DNA from: Saccharolobus caldissimus
GTDB taxonomy: Archaea; Thermoproteota; Thermoprotei_A; Sulfolobales; Sulfolobaceae
Direction: 5' to 3'
Assembly: GCF_020886315.1 (NCBI RefSeq)
Contig: NZ_AP025226.1
Coordinates: 62,001-126,000 of the forward strand
Length of the DNA: 64,000 nt
Numbering within the stretch: position 1 is the first letter of the stretch; each line of letters begins with the position of its first letter. Under the pieces are notes generated by a model that searched no databases, was not told the origin of the DNA, and saw nothing but the letters and a program-made list of their open reading frames with translations. Positions 44,872-60,566 of the stretch are shown here, piece by piece. A program made the translations under genes and the position numbers.

Positions 44872-45372
44872 TTACCATAATCTTTTAAAAATAAAATTGA
44901 ATTTCTCAGGATAATATTCTACATAATAACCATTTTCAAGACTACCTATAGAAATTACAATAGTATCATATATACGACCTTGATTTTGAATGTTAGAATG
45001 TGCATGGAATAAAAGTTTTGGTTTATGAACTAATATTTTTTCTGAAACATCTTTTAATCCTATTTTAATATTATCATCTATAATTCTAGTAAATGAGCCT
45101 TTAGGAGGGTAATGAGAAATAACTACTTCAGTTGAGAAGTCTGAAGAAATATTAAACATATTTATTAAGTATCTTCCACTACTCCTTAGATATTTTAGAA
45201 CAGAAACGTCTTCCATTTCCCCTACTATGCCATAAAAATCCCTAATATATTGAGGACATTCCACATCTCCTAAACCTATAAATAGGTCTACATCTAAATT
45301 ATTCAGCACTTCTATCACATTCATGTTGCAAGAAAGTCCTCCAATTAATGCCATTTTTCTTATACCATTCAT
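44872..45372 (-). CDS. Degenerate calcineurin-like metallophosphoesterase
   Basis: 166 aa. The MPE/YfcE-type layout is recognisable: 'LIGGLSCNMNVIEVLNNLDVDLFIGLGDVE' (motifs 1-2), 'VGEMED' (motif 3), 'VVISHYPPKGSF' and 'LLFHAHSNIQNQGRIYDTIVISIGSL' (late His motifs). The first motif has lost the D-x-H metal ligands (GLSCN instead of DxHGN), and GNHE/D reads GEMED, whereas the GD and later His residues remain. Activity may be altered or lost. Overlaps the CitG-like gene by 74 bp; an ATG six codons later would reduce this to 56 bp. Confidence 0.7.
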   Translation of the reverse strand: MNGIRKMALIGGLSCNMNVIEVLNNLDVDLFIGLGDVECPQYIRDFYGIVGEMEDVSVLKYLRSSGRYLINMFNISSDFSTEVVISHYPPKGSFTRIIDDNIKIGLKDVSEKILVHKPKLLFHAHSNIQNQGRIYDTIVISIGSLENGYYVEYYPEKFNFIFKRLW

Positions 45373-46219
45373 CTAAATAATATATAGCTAATGAAGAGGC
45401 TATAAGATCAGCTGTAGATCCTGGGTTGAGATTATTTTGCAAAAGGAATTTATTAAGCATATTTAATTCTTGCTCTGATGGGCACTCAGAAATACTTCTA
45501 GCAATTTTCGATACTTTCAATGAAATATATACACCGTATTTCTTTGAAATTAAAGTATCTGGATATTTGGATAGAATCTTTATGAAGGCTCTTTGAACAT
45601 TTTTTTCAAAATTATCACATAAATTTTCCTTAATTATATTGTAAGCTTCAAATGTTATGAAATACTCGTTAACAATATTTAAGGCTACAATATCGTAATT
45701 TGATGAAAACTTCATAAGCGTTATGAAATCTATATTGTTAATATCCCTATAATCCATAAAACTCAACTTACCTAAATAAGATAAGTTTAATCTTTTTAGC
45801 GCGTCAAGAAACCATTTAGCCTCTTCATTATTTAGAGATTTAATAGTATTACCAATAGTTTTCTTTAGATCAAAAATATTGTTTACCGTTAAAGCGACGT
45901 ATGCAATAGGAGCTAAGAGCAAATAAGTTCCAAATAATTGATATTCAAACCCTAATTTTCTCGCTTGATCTATTATGTTTAAAATAGTATCATAAATTCT
46001 TCTAATCTTTAAGTAATTTCTGATGCATAATTCCTTATAATAATTTGTCGATAAAATAATACTTTTTATAACATCAATATATTTTACGTTATTAAGGTCT
46101 TGAAATCTACTTGCATTACCAGGTTTAAACACATAGGATTCCATTATTGATGCTTGAGACAATAGAAACGCTATATTATTGCATAGGTTTAATATAACCT
46201 CTAACTTCTCTATCACCAA
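45299..46219 (-). CDS. CitG-like (triphosphoribosyl-dephospho-CoA synthase family) protein
   Basis: 306 aa, helical. Family signatures: N-terminal 'NLCNNIAFLLSQASIMESYVFKPGNASRFQDL' (KPGNxxR) and C-terminal 'LNPGSTADLIASSLAIYYLDEW' (NPGxxADLxAs). CitG/MdcB enzymes make the citrate or malonate lyase prosthetic group, but no citrate/malonate decarboxylase subunits are in this window. Archaeal and methylotroph homologues are associated with modified-pterin (tetrahydromethanopterin-type) genes; that link is recalled, not tested. Overlaps both neighbours, indicating translational coupling. Confidence 0.75.
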   Translation of the reverse strand: MVIEKLEVILNLCNNIAFLLSQASIMESYVFKPGNASRFQDLNNVKYIDVIKSIILSTNYYKELCIRNYLKIRRIYDTILNIIDQARKLGFEYQLFGTYLLLAPIAYVALTVNNIFDLKKTIGNTIKSLNNEEAKWFLDALKRLNLSYLGKLSFMDYRDINNIDFITLMKFSSNYDIVALNIVNEYFITFEAYNIIKENLCDNFEKNVQRAFIKILSKYPDTLISKKYGVYISLKVSKIARSISECPSEQELNMLNKFLLQNNLNPGSTADLIASSLAIYYLDEWYKKNGINWRTFLQHECDRSAE

Positions 46220-47078
46220 CTATCACCACATTTTCCTCTTCACATTTCATTAACATTCCCTCAACTATAACTTCTCTATCACCTAATAGTGCGGAAGAGA
46301 ATACTCCCTCATAGTTTATAATAGTCGATATTTGATACTCATTACTACTCTGTACCGTTGCTACTGCTGGATAAAATAAAGCTTTGCAATCCCCAGAAAT
46401 TAAGCCCTTAAATCTGACCCTCCCCAATTTTCTACAAACCCTTTCACAATATTTCCAAGGTTTGTCATCTACAAACAATATGGAAATTCTTTTACCTTTA
46501 TAAATTCCTCTTCTCTTATTATCATACAACTTATCTGCAAAATCTATATTATAATTATTGTTAGCCTCAATTATCCACTCCTTATCTATTTCAAATCCTT
46601 TAAATGATTCTATGAAATCTAATGAATTTTTACACCCATATATTACCAAATCGATATCGGAATTCTTATGATAATTCCCTAGAAGAAGGGAACCAGTAAC
46701 ACCTAAATTGCTAACTCTCACATAATTTTCTATAAAATCTATGAGATAATAAATTAGATCATCTGACGCACTATGTTTTAATAAGTGGCTTAACTTCTCT
46801 TCTGGCTTTAAATGTGTTCTAATCTCAGAAAGATATAATATAGGAAAAGATGCATCGTAACAACTTTCAAAATTAAATTTTTGTTTCAATTTAACCAAAT
46901 TATGAATACCGTACTGCTTAAGTACCCTATTATAACCCTTCCATAATCCGCTTCCTGTATATACGTACTTTAAATAAGCGAAAATATATCCTGGTGGATT
47001 ATAATTTGTAAGAACAGTATATACATTATTCAATTTATCAACTATAATGTCTCTATCCAAGAAATAATTTCTTGCCAA
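46176..47078 (-). CDS. Nucleotidyltransferase-domain protein of unknown substrate
   Basis: 300 aa. A central nucleotidyltransferase core 'NLGVTGSLLLGNYHKNSDIDLVIYG' (about 127-150; GS-x(9)-D-x-D) is followed by 'IDFADKLY'. The N-terminal 120 residues and the C-terminal 'RFKGLISGDCKALFYPAVATVQS...' are typical of an archaeal family of uncharacterised predicted nucleotidyltransferases. Overlaps the CitG-like gene by 44 bp and the ASKHA gene by 37 bp. Confidence 0.75.
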   Translation of the reverse strand: MARNYFLDRDIIVDKLNNVYTVLTNYNPPGYIFAYLKYVYTGSGLWKGYNRVLKQYGIHNLVKLKQKFNFESCYDASFPILYLSEIRTHLKPEEKLSHLLKHSASDDLIYYLIDFIENYVRVSNLGVTGSLLLGNYHKNSDIDLVIYGCKNSLDFIESFKGFEIDKEWIIEANNNYNIDFADKLYDNKRRGIYKGKRISILFVDDKPWKYCERVCRKLGRVRFKGLISGDCKALFYPAVATVQSSNEYQISTIINYEGVFSSALLGDREVIVEGMLMKCEEENVVIVGDREVRGYIKPMQ

Positions 47079-47992
47079 TTTCTCAACCTCACAAACGAGA
47101 TAGAAGTTAAAGAACTTTCTAACATGCCCTCCTCTGTATAATGATGTAATGACCCACCAAAATAAGCGTTTGCTATAAATGCAGCTCCTACAGCGGCTTC
47201 CTTAAACTTAAAATGATATTTAATACCGAACTCTAATAGATCTTTAGAGTAACCTGATACTATAATTGGCAAATTGTATTTAATTGAATACCATTCCGCT
47301 ATTATTCTTATTAATTCCGTATTTCTATTTATACTATATATTGTTGATTTATCTATCCTAGAATATTTATGTAAAAGATATGCAACTTCTCCATCTAGAC
47401 CACTTAAGTAAGTTCCTCCATATCCATTAACAATTTTACCATCAATAACTATAAGAATTGCAGTAAATTTCCTTCCCATTTCAACTAAAATAAAATTTTT
47501 CATATTTAAATATATTCTGTAAAAAAACGCTGCACACACCTTATCTGCAGTTCCCATATCTATTACGTCAATTTTCCTTTCTATAGGGACACTATTTAAT
47601 TCAATTACTGATGGGATTGTAAATGAGTTATATAGACTTAAGTATTGCTTTGCTGACAATAGAAAATTCCTTAAGGGGCCACTTTCATTAGGGTCTTTCA
47701 ATGTAAGCAAAAAAATCTCTTTATTATTAATATTTTTAATATTATAAAAAGGTAGGCCATGACCAGATGGAAGAGCTACGGCTACTGGATTATAATTTGA
47801 AATTAGTTTTGCTAATCTCATTGAATCTTTTTCAACAAGGTCTGAAGGTATTTCGAAATATTTAACAATACTCCCCAGTTCATTTATAAAAGCAAAAGCA
47901 TATGTTTCACTACCTGGATCTATACCAACAAATATCATCAGTGGCTGCCTCGCTATATCATTGATAACTTCAATACGGCTTTTCTTCATCAT
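47042..47992 (-). CDS. DUF1464 protein, ASKHA (butyrate-kinase-like) fold
   Basis: 316 aa. 'MIFVGIDPGSETYAFAFINELG' (phosphate-1 loop), 'KIDVIDMGTADKVCAAFFYRI' and 'FILVEMGRKFTAILIVIDGKIVNGYGGTYL' (phosphate-2 region) and 'PIIVSGYSKDLLEFG' (adenosine region) give an actin/sugar-kinase ATPase layout, matching archaeal DUF1464 (COG2441). First gene of the four-gene overlapping operon. The phosphorylated substrate is unknown; tRNA-Asp lies 60 bp upstream. Confidence 0.8.
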   Translation of the reverse strand: MMKKSRIEVINDIARQPLMIFVGIDPGSETYAFAFINELGSIVKYFEIPSDLVEKDSMRLAKLISNYNPVAVALPSGHGLPFYNIKNINNKEIFLLTLKDPNESGPLRNFLLSAKQYLSLYNSFTIPSVIELNSVPIERKIDVIDMGTADKVCAAFFYRIYLNMKNFILVEMGRKFTAILIVIDGKIVNGYGGTYLSGLDGEVAYLLHKYSRIDKSTIYSINRNTELIRIIAEWYSIKYNLPIIVSGYSKDLLEFGIKYHFKFKEAAVGAAFIANAYFGGSLHHYTEEGMLESSLTSISFVRLRNWQEIISWIETL

Positions 47993-48053
47993 CAGTGATC
48001 CAAGGCCATATCACCATTCTTACCCCGCCCAGATAACTATCATCATATTAAAA

Positions 48054-48126
48054 CGCCGCGGCCGGGATTTGAACCCGGGTCAGGGGCTCGACAGGCCCCC
48101 ATCCTAGACCGCTAGACTACCGCGGC
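48054..48126 (-). tRNA. tRNA-Asp (GTC)
   Basis: Minus strand: acceptor GCCGCGG/CCGCGGC, G73, anticodon arm GGGGC-CTGTCGA-GCCCC with anticodon GTC, T-arm CCGGG-TTCAAAT-CCCGG. 73 nt, no intron. Confidence 0.96.
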
Positions 48127-48237
48127 ATCTAGCAAAATATAATAACTGCTAATATATAAAGTTACAGCAAGGGGTTTTCCGCTTTATAGAAAATTTAAAA
48201 TTGATATCAAAACTAATACTATAGAAAAATTATATGG

Positions 48238-48334
48238 TAGCGGGGCCTGGATTTGAACCAGGGACCTCGGGGTTTCTCACGCATGTGAGAAATCTTATGA
48301 GCCCCGCGGCCTAACCAGGCTAGCCCACCCCGCT
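48238..48334 (-). tRNA. Initiator tRNA-Met (CAT) with a 22-nt intron
   Basis: Acceptor AGCGGGG/CCCCGCT starts with the A1-U72 pair characteristic of initiators; anticodon stem CGGGG/CCCCG has the three consecutive G-C pairs of initiators; loop CTCATAA gives CAT. The insert after the anticodon contains TTTCTCAC/GTGAGAAA, an 8-bp hairpin, consistent with a bulge-helix-bulge intron at 37/38. A73. Confidence 0.9.
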
Positions 48335-48489
48335 GCTTTACCCCGCCATTTTATCTTTAATTAAAAACACCTTTAAAGTTATTGTTAATTAAATTAAAGT
48401 TGCCCCTATATGGCTTTAATCTAATTCTTCTCATTACAATATTTTAACGCAAATTTATTAAAAATAATAAATCATAACACATCATATAA

Positions 48490-48587
48490 CGCCGGGGGCG
48501 GGATTTGAACCCGCGCGGGGAAACCCCCACTGGCTTACTTGTTTATCATCTCCAGGCCAGCCCCTTAGGCCGCTCGGGCACCCCGGC
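48490..48587 (-). tRNA. tRNA-Ser (GGA) with a 14-nt intron
   Basis: Class II tRNA: acceptor GCCGGGG/CCCCGGC, G73 (Ser identity), anticodon stem CTGGC/GCCAG with loop CTGGAGA after removal of 14 nt at 37/38, and a long variable arm GGGG-GTTT-CCCC. T-arm GCGGG-TTCAAAT-CCCGC. The 155 bases up to the tRNA-Met gene are featureless AT-rich DNA. Confidence 0.92.
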
Positions 48588-48623
48588 ACTAAAATATACT
48601 TAACCTTAAGACTATAAAAAGGT

Positions 48624-48932
48624 TTATATTAATTGAATCTCGATATAAACATCTTCTGGTACTCTTACCCTCATTAACTGTCTCATAACTCTCTCATCTG
48701 CTGCTATATCTATTAACCTTTTATGAACTCTCATCTCCCATTTTTCCCATTTTTTCTTACCTTCTCCATGGGGAAGTCTCATTACTGGTACTTGTAATCT
48801 TGTTGTAGGCAATGGTATAGGACCTCGCATTTCTATTCCTGTTTTTTCTACGATAGTCTTTATCTGATTAACAACATAATTTAAATTATCAACGTTAGTG
48901 CTCCAAAGCCTTATTCTAGCTTTAGTAGGCAT
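48624..48932 (-). CDS. rps10: 30S ribosomal protein S10
   Basis: 102 aa from the ATG at 48932 ([13 protein letters not shown]), the family start; the frame is open four codons further to 48944. '[41 protein letters not shown]' contains the conserved S10 loop. Ends the S7-EF1A-S10 cluster; 34 bp from the EF-1 alpha gene. Confidence 0.97.
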   Translation of the reverse strand: MPTKARIRLWSTNVDNLNYVVNQIKTIVEKTGIEMRGPIPLPTTRLQVPVMRLPHGEGKKKWEKWEMRVHKRLIDIAADERVMRQLMRVRVPEDVYIEIQLI

Positions 48933-48966
48933 AAAAATCACCAAAATAAAAATTTTATTTAAAAAA

Positions 48967-50274
48967 TTACTTTATCTCAACTTTAGCAGGTTTTACATCA
49001 ATAATTACACCAACTCCTACTGTCTTACCCATATCCCTCATTGCAAATCTACCTAATGGGGGAAACTCACTATATTTCTCCACACATAATGGTTTAATAG
49101 GCTTAAATTTAACAATTGCTACATCACCTTGCTTTAAGAATTGCGGATTCTTTTCAGCTTCTTGACCAGTTCTAGGATCTAATTTTGATACTAATTCTGT
49201 GATTCTACACGCTACACTTGCCGTATGAACGTGAATAACTGGAGTATATCCATTAGCTACAGCAGTAGGATGCCATACCACAATTATTCTTGCTGTAAAT
49301 TCGTCAGCTACTGTTGGTGGATTAGTAGTGTGACCAGCTACATCTCCTCTCTTTATATCTTTCTTTTCTACACCTCTGACATTAAATCCTATATTATCTC
49401 CAGGTTCAGCTTTTTCTAATTTTGTATGGTGAGTCTCTATTGACCTTACTTCACCGACTTTCCCTGCTGGCATGAATACAACCTTATCTCCTACCTTTAA
49501 TACTCCACTCTCTACTCTACCAACCGGTACAGTACCTACACCAGATATTGAGTAAACCTCTTGGATAGGTATTCTTAAGGGCTTATCTACTGGTTTAGGC
49601 GGTAATTCTAATTGATCTAAATATTCCTCTAATGTTGGACCTGCATACCACTTCATATTCTCTGATTTGTGAGTAACGTTATCACCAGTAGGTGCGACTA
49701 CAGGAACAAATTTGACTTTATTCATGTTAAATCCATAACTTCTCATAAATTTACTTACTTGGTCTACTATTTCTTTGAAACGTTTTTCGTCATAAGGTGG
49801 TTCAGTTAAATCCATTTTATTTACAGCAACTATTATTTGATCTAGACCCATAGTTTTAGCTAGAATTATATGCTCTCTTGTTTGCCCTTCAGCGCTCATT
49901 CCAGCTTCATATTCACCTTTCTTAGCTGAAATAACTAAGATAGCAGCATCGGCCTGACTAGCCCCAGTTATCATGTTCTTAACGAAATCCCTATGTCCTG
50001 GTGCATCGATTATAGTAAAGAAATATTTCTTTGTCTCAAATCTCATGAATGTCAAATTTATTGTTAATCCTCTTTCTCTTTCTTCTTTTAATCTATCTAA
50101 TAAGAATGCATATTTTTCGCTTTCTTTTCCTAATTTTTTAGCAGCCTCTTCTGCCTCTTTTATAGTTTTTTCATCAATAAAACCTCTATCCATTAACAAT
50201 CTTCCAACTAATGTACTTTTACCGTGATCTACATGACCTATTACTATTAAGTTAAGATGCGGCTTTTGAGACAT
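48967..50274 (-). CDS. tuf: Translation elongation factor 1-alpha
   Basis: 435 aa. GTPase motifs '[15 protein letters not shown]' (residues 12-26), '[25 protein letters not shown]' and 'VAVNKMDL'; domains II-III follow with '[24 protein letters not shown]' and '[19 protein letters not shown]'. Delivers aminoacyl-tRNA to the ribosome. Between rps7 and rps10, the ancestral str order. Confidence 0.99.
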   Translation of the reverse strand: MSQKPHLNLIVIGHVDHGKSTLVGRLLMDRGFIDEKTIKEAEEAAKKLGKESEKYAFLLDRLKEERERGLTINLTFMRFETKKYFFTIIDAPGHRDFVKNMITGASQADAAILVISAKKGEYEAGMSAEGQTREHIILAKTMGLDQIIVAVNKMDLTEPPYDEKRFKEIVDQVSKFMRSYGFNMNKVKFVPVVAPTGDNVTHKSENMKWYAGPTLEEYLDQLELPPKPVDKPLRIPIQEVYSISGVGTVPVGRVESGVLKVGDKVVFMPAGKVGEVRSIETHHTKLEKAEPGDNIGFNVRGVEKKDIKRGDVAGHTTNPPTVADEFTARIIVVWHPTAVANGYTPVIHVHTASVACRITELVSKLDPRTGQEAEKNPQFLKQGDVAIVKFKPIKPLCVEKYSEFPPLGRFAMRDMGKTVGVGVIIDVKPAKVEIK

Positions 50275-50319
50275 TTATAACACTCTCCTAACCGATATAG
50301 CAATAGAGTTAATAAAAGT

Positions 50320-50901
50320 TTACCTTGAACTTAACGCTATTCTTTCTATTTCTTCCTTTCTTTTAATTGCAAAACTCTTAGGATCATTATTTGCAGCAGC
50401 TATTATTTCCTCAGCTAATGCTTCCTCGATAGGTTTAGGATTATTAAAAGCGGCTTCCTTGGCACCTAACGCAATATGCCTTAATGCTAGATCAACTCTC
50501 CTCTGAGGGGAGACATCAACTGCTACATAATAAACAATACCACCGTACATAATTCTAGTAACTTCTTCCCTAGGTGCGCTATTTTCTATAGCCCTAACTA
50601 GCACTTGTATCGGATTTTGTTTAGTTTTAAGATAAATAATGTCAAATGCTATTTTTACAATATTATATGCTAGGTGTTTCTTTCCTTTATTCCTACCAGG
50701 TCTCATAATTTGATTTATTAGCCTTTCCACTATGGGCACTCTAGCTTTGCCAAATCTTCTATGTTCATGCCTACCTCCAGTATGAGGTAGATAAACTGGC
50801 ATTAAGCAGATGTATTTCTTTAAACTGGGATCTCTTACCTCTACTTTAGTATCCCATTTACCGAATACTTTAATATCTAATCGCAAATTTTCTAATGACA
50901 T
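50320..50901 (-). CDS. rps7: 30S ribosomal protein S7
   Basis: 193 aa, archaeal-length S7. '[56 protein letters not shown]', '[52 protein letters not shown]'. Head of the rps7-tuf-rps10 unit, with its own promoter region facing the divergent BFN gene. Confidence 0.98.
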   Translation of the reverse strand: MSLENLRLDIKVFGKWDTKVEVRDPSLKKYICLMPVYLPHTGGRHEHRRFGKARVPIVERLINQIMRPGRNKGKKHLAYNIVKIAFDIIYLKTKQNPIQVLVRAIENSAPREEVTRIMYGGIVYYVAVDVSPQRRVDLALRHIALGAKEAAFNNPKPIEEALAEEIIAAANNDPKSFAIKRKEEIERIALSSR

Positions 50902-50980
50902 TTATTCTATTACCTCTTAATGCTATCTATGATTTGGATATTTAAATTTATGATACATAAGTATATGTTAGTGTATAGTT

Positions 50981-51454
50981 ATGAGTTATTCACCTAAGGA
51001 TGAGGATTATATAAAAGTAGATGCAGTAGACGCTTTCTTCTATCCATTACATGGAATACCTACTATAGTTTGTAATTTAGAGGATGGAAGGCAATTTTAC
51101 ATGTTTAATGTACCGGCTGAGATAGTAATGGCCATTAATAAGACTAAGGGTAATAAAGAAGAGGACATAGACTACATGAGAGAGAATATATATGACATAA
51201 TAATGTTTATACCAGAAATTATAGATGATTTTTCGAAACATATAGAAAAAGTTATAATAGATGACATAATAAGGGAAGCTGGAGTATATGTAGCAACTGT
51301 CGAATTTAAATTTGATGGAGTGATAATTCAAAAAAGAATGATTCCTAGTCATGCAATATTCCTTGCAATCATAACAAACAAACCAATTTTTGTTAAAAAG
51401 AAGCTAGTAGACGAACAAGAGAAAGAAAGTAGAGAAGGTCAACAAAAACTGTAA
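50981..51454 (+). CDS. Bifunctional nuclease family protein (DUF151)
   Basis: 157 aa. 'DAVDAFFYPLHGIPTIVCNLEDGRQFYMFNVPAEIVMAI' and 'GVYVATVEFKFDGVIIQKRMIPSHAIFLAIITNKPIFVKKKLV' match the bifunctional-nuclease (BFN/DUF151) fold, including the 'R-SDA/SHA-A-A' element. The acidic/Lys linker 'NKTKGNKEEDIDYMREN' is expanded relative to bacterial BFN. Oppositely oriented to the ribosomal operons on both sides, convergent with rps12 (5 bp apart) and divergent from rps7. Confidence 0.8.
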   Translation: MSYSPKDEDYIKVDAVDAFFYPLHGIPTIVCNLEDGRQFYMFNVPAEIVMAINKTKGNKEEDIDYMRENIYDIIMFIPEIIDDFSKHIEKVIIDDIIREAGVYVATVEFKFDGVIIQKRMIPSHAIFLAIITNKPIFVKKKLVDEQEKESREGQQKL

Positions 51455-51459
51455 AAATA

Positions 51460-51903
51460 TCATCGCACTGGCTTTTGTTTCTTACCTTTATATAAAGCGT
51501 CTAAGGATACCCCATTAACCATGATAACTTTATATCTAACTCCTGGCAGGTCTCCCATAGATCTGCCTAAGGTACCTCCTATTCCCGCAATTATTACCTC
51601 ATCATGTTCATCAATAAAATTTACACCACCATCGCCAGGAACGAATGCAGTAACAACTCTACCGTTTTTTACTAGTTGAACTCTCACACATTTCCTAACT
51701 GCAGAATTAGGTTGCCTAGACTCTATACCGACTTTCTCAAGAACTATTCCTCTAGCCATCGGAGCTCCTTCTAATGGATCATATTTTTCTTTTAGTTTAA
51801 GTATTTTCGCCTTATACTTTCTTTGGCTTCTCCTAAACTTTAATCTCTTCAATCTTAATTTTCTTGCTGCATATAAACCTTTAGGTGACTTACTTTTACT
51901 CAT
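51460..51903 (-). CDS. rps12: 30S ribosomal protein S12
   Basis: 147 aa from MSKSKSPKG at 51903 (frame open three codons further). '[92 protein letters not shown]' has the near-universal S12 decoding loop (PNSA). Last gene of the rpoH-rps12 operon. Confidence 0.98.
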   Translation of the reverse strand: MSKSKSPKGLYAARKLRLKRLKFRRSQRKYKAKILKLKEKYDPLEGAPMARGIVLEKVGIESRQPNSAVRKCVRVQLVKNGRVVTAFVPGDGGVNFIDEHDEVIIAGIGGTLGRSMGDLPGVRYKVIMVNGVSLDALYKGKKQKPVR

Positions 51904-51912
51904 TAAACTCAC

Positions 51913-52344
51913 CTACACTATAACTACATTGTCAATATCCATATACCTCTTTAAAATTAGCTTTGCCCTTAATACATTTCTTCCATTTTTACCTATAGCT
52001 AATCCCTTATCTTGAGGATCAACTGTTATGTAAACTGATTTTTTAGAATTAGTGTTAACAAGTTTAATACTTCTAACTCTAGCTGGACTCATTAGATTTT
52101 TAACTAATTCCTCTAAATTATCACTATATGCTACTAATTCAATATCTTTACCTATAATCTTTTTTAATCTTTTTACATTTATTCCATTTTTACCTATAGC
52201 TACTCCCATATCCTTAGACTCAACTAAAAATATTATCCTATTATTTTCATTGTCTATTACACAATCTTTTACGTTTGCTCTTGTAACCTCTTGAAATAAA
52301 GAAATATATCTTATCTCTTCTGGCGTAAGTTTTATTTCAGGCAA
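51913..52344 (-). CDS. nusA: NusA-like KH protein
   Basis: 143 aa, two KH domains only: '[28 protein letters not shown]' and '[29 protein letters not shown]', each with the GxxG (GKNG) loop. Archaeal NusA lacks the S1 and N-terminal RNAP-binding domains of bacterial NusA. Between rpl30e and rps12 as in other archaea. Confidence 0.96.
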   Translation of the reverse strand: MPEIKLTPEEIRYISLFQEVTRANVKDCVIDNENNRIIFLVESKDMGVAIGKNGINVKRLKKIIGKDIELVAYSDNLEELVKNLMSPARVRSIKLVNTNSKKSVYITVDPQDKGLAIGKNGRNVLRAKLILKRYMDIDNVVIV

Positions 52345-52348
52345 AAAA

Positions 52349-52666
52349 TCACCCCGCTCTTACTAGGTCAAGAATTTTAGACTCACCTTCTTCTATAACT
52401 CCTATAGTTGAAATCATAAATGGTTTACCGCATAATGTTCCTAGATCCCATCCACTACCTTTATACTCATACACTGGTATATTAGCAATTCTACTATAGT
52501 ATAAAATATCTTCCTTAAGATCTCCTCTTAATGTTGATGCAATTATAACCATTTTTACTTTATTAAGTTTTAGATATTTTATAGTTCTTCTAGCACCAAA
52601 TATAACTTTACCAGTTTTTAAGAGTGTTTTTAATTCTCCTTCAAACGATATTTGTTGCTCTGACAT
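52349..52666 (-). CDS. rpl30e: 50S ribosomal protein L30e
   Basis: 105 aa from the ATG at 52666 (frame open to 52675, three codons more). '[86 protein letters not shown]' is the L30e/L7Ae-fold signature. Immediately after rpoA2 in the operon. Confidence 0.97.
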   Translation of the reverse strand: MSEQQISFEGELKTLLKTGKVIFGARRTIKYLKLNKVKMVIIASTLRGDLKEDILYYSRIANIPVYEYKGSGWDLGTLCGKPFMISTIGVIEEGESKILDLVRAG

Positions 52667-52671
52667 TCCCA

Positions 52672-59879
<7,208 letters not shown>

Positions 59880-59883
<4 letters not shown>

Positions 59884-60134
59884 CCACTAATTACATACCT
59901 ATAAGATACGACTTCACCATATAGGGCACTCTTTCTCGTAATCTTAATTATATCACCTGGTTTAGCCCCTATTGATTTTACAATTGGATCAGAAGCTCTT
60001 ATCCAGGGTAATTGCTCTGGTTTAATTCCCAATTCTTTCAATATTTTATAGGCATCCTCAATGTTAAGCACTTCGTGTTTAGGAACCAGATAATGAACCC
60101 TAGGATCAATCTTTTTGTTAGAGGATGCACGCAT
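59880..60134 (-). CDS. rpoH: DNA-directed RNA polymerase subunit H
   Basis: 84 aa from ATG 60134 ([23 protein letters not shown]), the family size; the frame extends to 60188 but those 18 residues have no counterpart in RpoH. '[48 protein letters not shown]' is the conserved C-terminal domain (eukaryotic RPB5 C-term). First gene of the rpoH-rpoB-rpoA1-rpoA2-rpl30e-nusA-rps12 operon. Confidence 0.96.
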
Positions 60135-60188
60135 TATTAACCAATATTCACATAGTGAATTGGTTAATAAGAATTTACTCTTTACCAC

Positions 60189-60540
60189 TACCTACATATA
60201 TGAGGCTAATGCTTAAGGATTTAATATAACATAACTTAAATGAAATATGAGTTAACTAGATTGTATTTCAGAGAATAATATAATTTGATTAATACTGACA
60301 AACTAGTTTCGGTCTTAACTAGATTAAATTGATTTGTACGATTTATAAAAATAATTGGTTAGCATATATTATACATCAATAATTAGTAACTAGTTGATTT
60401 GCAATGTCTATTAATCCAGATTTAATTATAAATTTCTTTTAGAGAATAAGGCTAATTATGGCATAATCTTATTGAAAAATTATAGCTAGATTAGATTATT
60501 AAAGTAAGGGGATAATCAACCGCCTTACTCAAAAAATAAA
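60189..60540. other. AT-rich intergenic region upstream of rpoH
   Basis: No gene. It includes the operon promoter region for rpoH, two direct copies of TTAACTAGATT (about 60250 and 60317), and a 7-bp inverted repeat AGTAAGG/CCTTACT (60503-60509/60523-60529) immediately before the TATA box of the structured RNA. Function of these repeats not known. Confidence 0.45.
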
Positions 60541-60552
60541 TATTTTATAAAG
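60541..60552 (+). promoter_or_regulatory. TATA box of the structured RNA locus
   Basis: TATTTTATAAAG preceded by an A-rich BRE-like run, centred about 25 bp upstream of the first base of the 60567 helix. Orientation and spacing predict plus-strand transcription starting near 60567-60572. Confidence 0.6.
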
Positions 60553-60566
60553 CTATGAGTTGTTAA

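Noticed and set aside
60250-60330. Direct repeats TTAACTAGATT as an iteron array
   Set aside because: Only two irregularly spaced copies in AT-rich DNA; likely chance.
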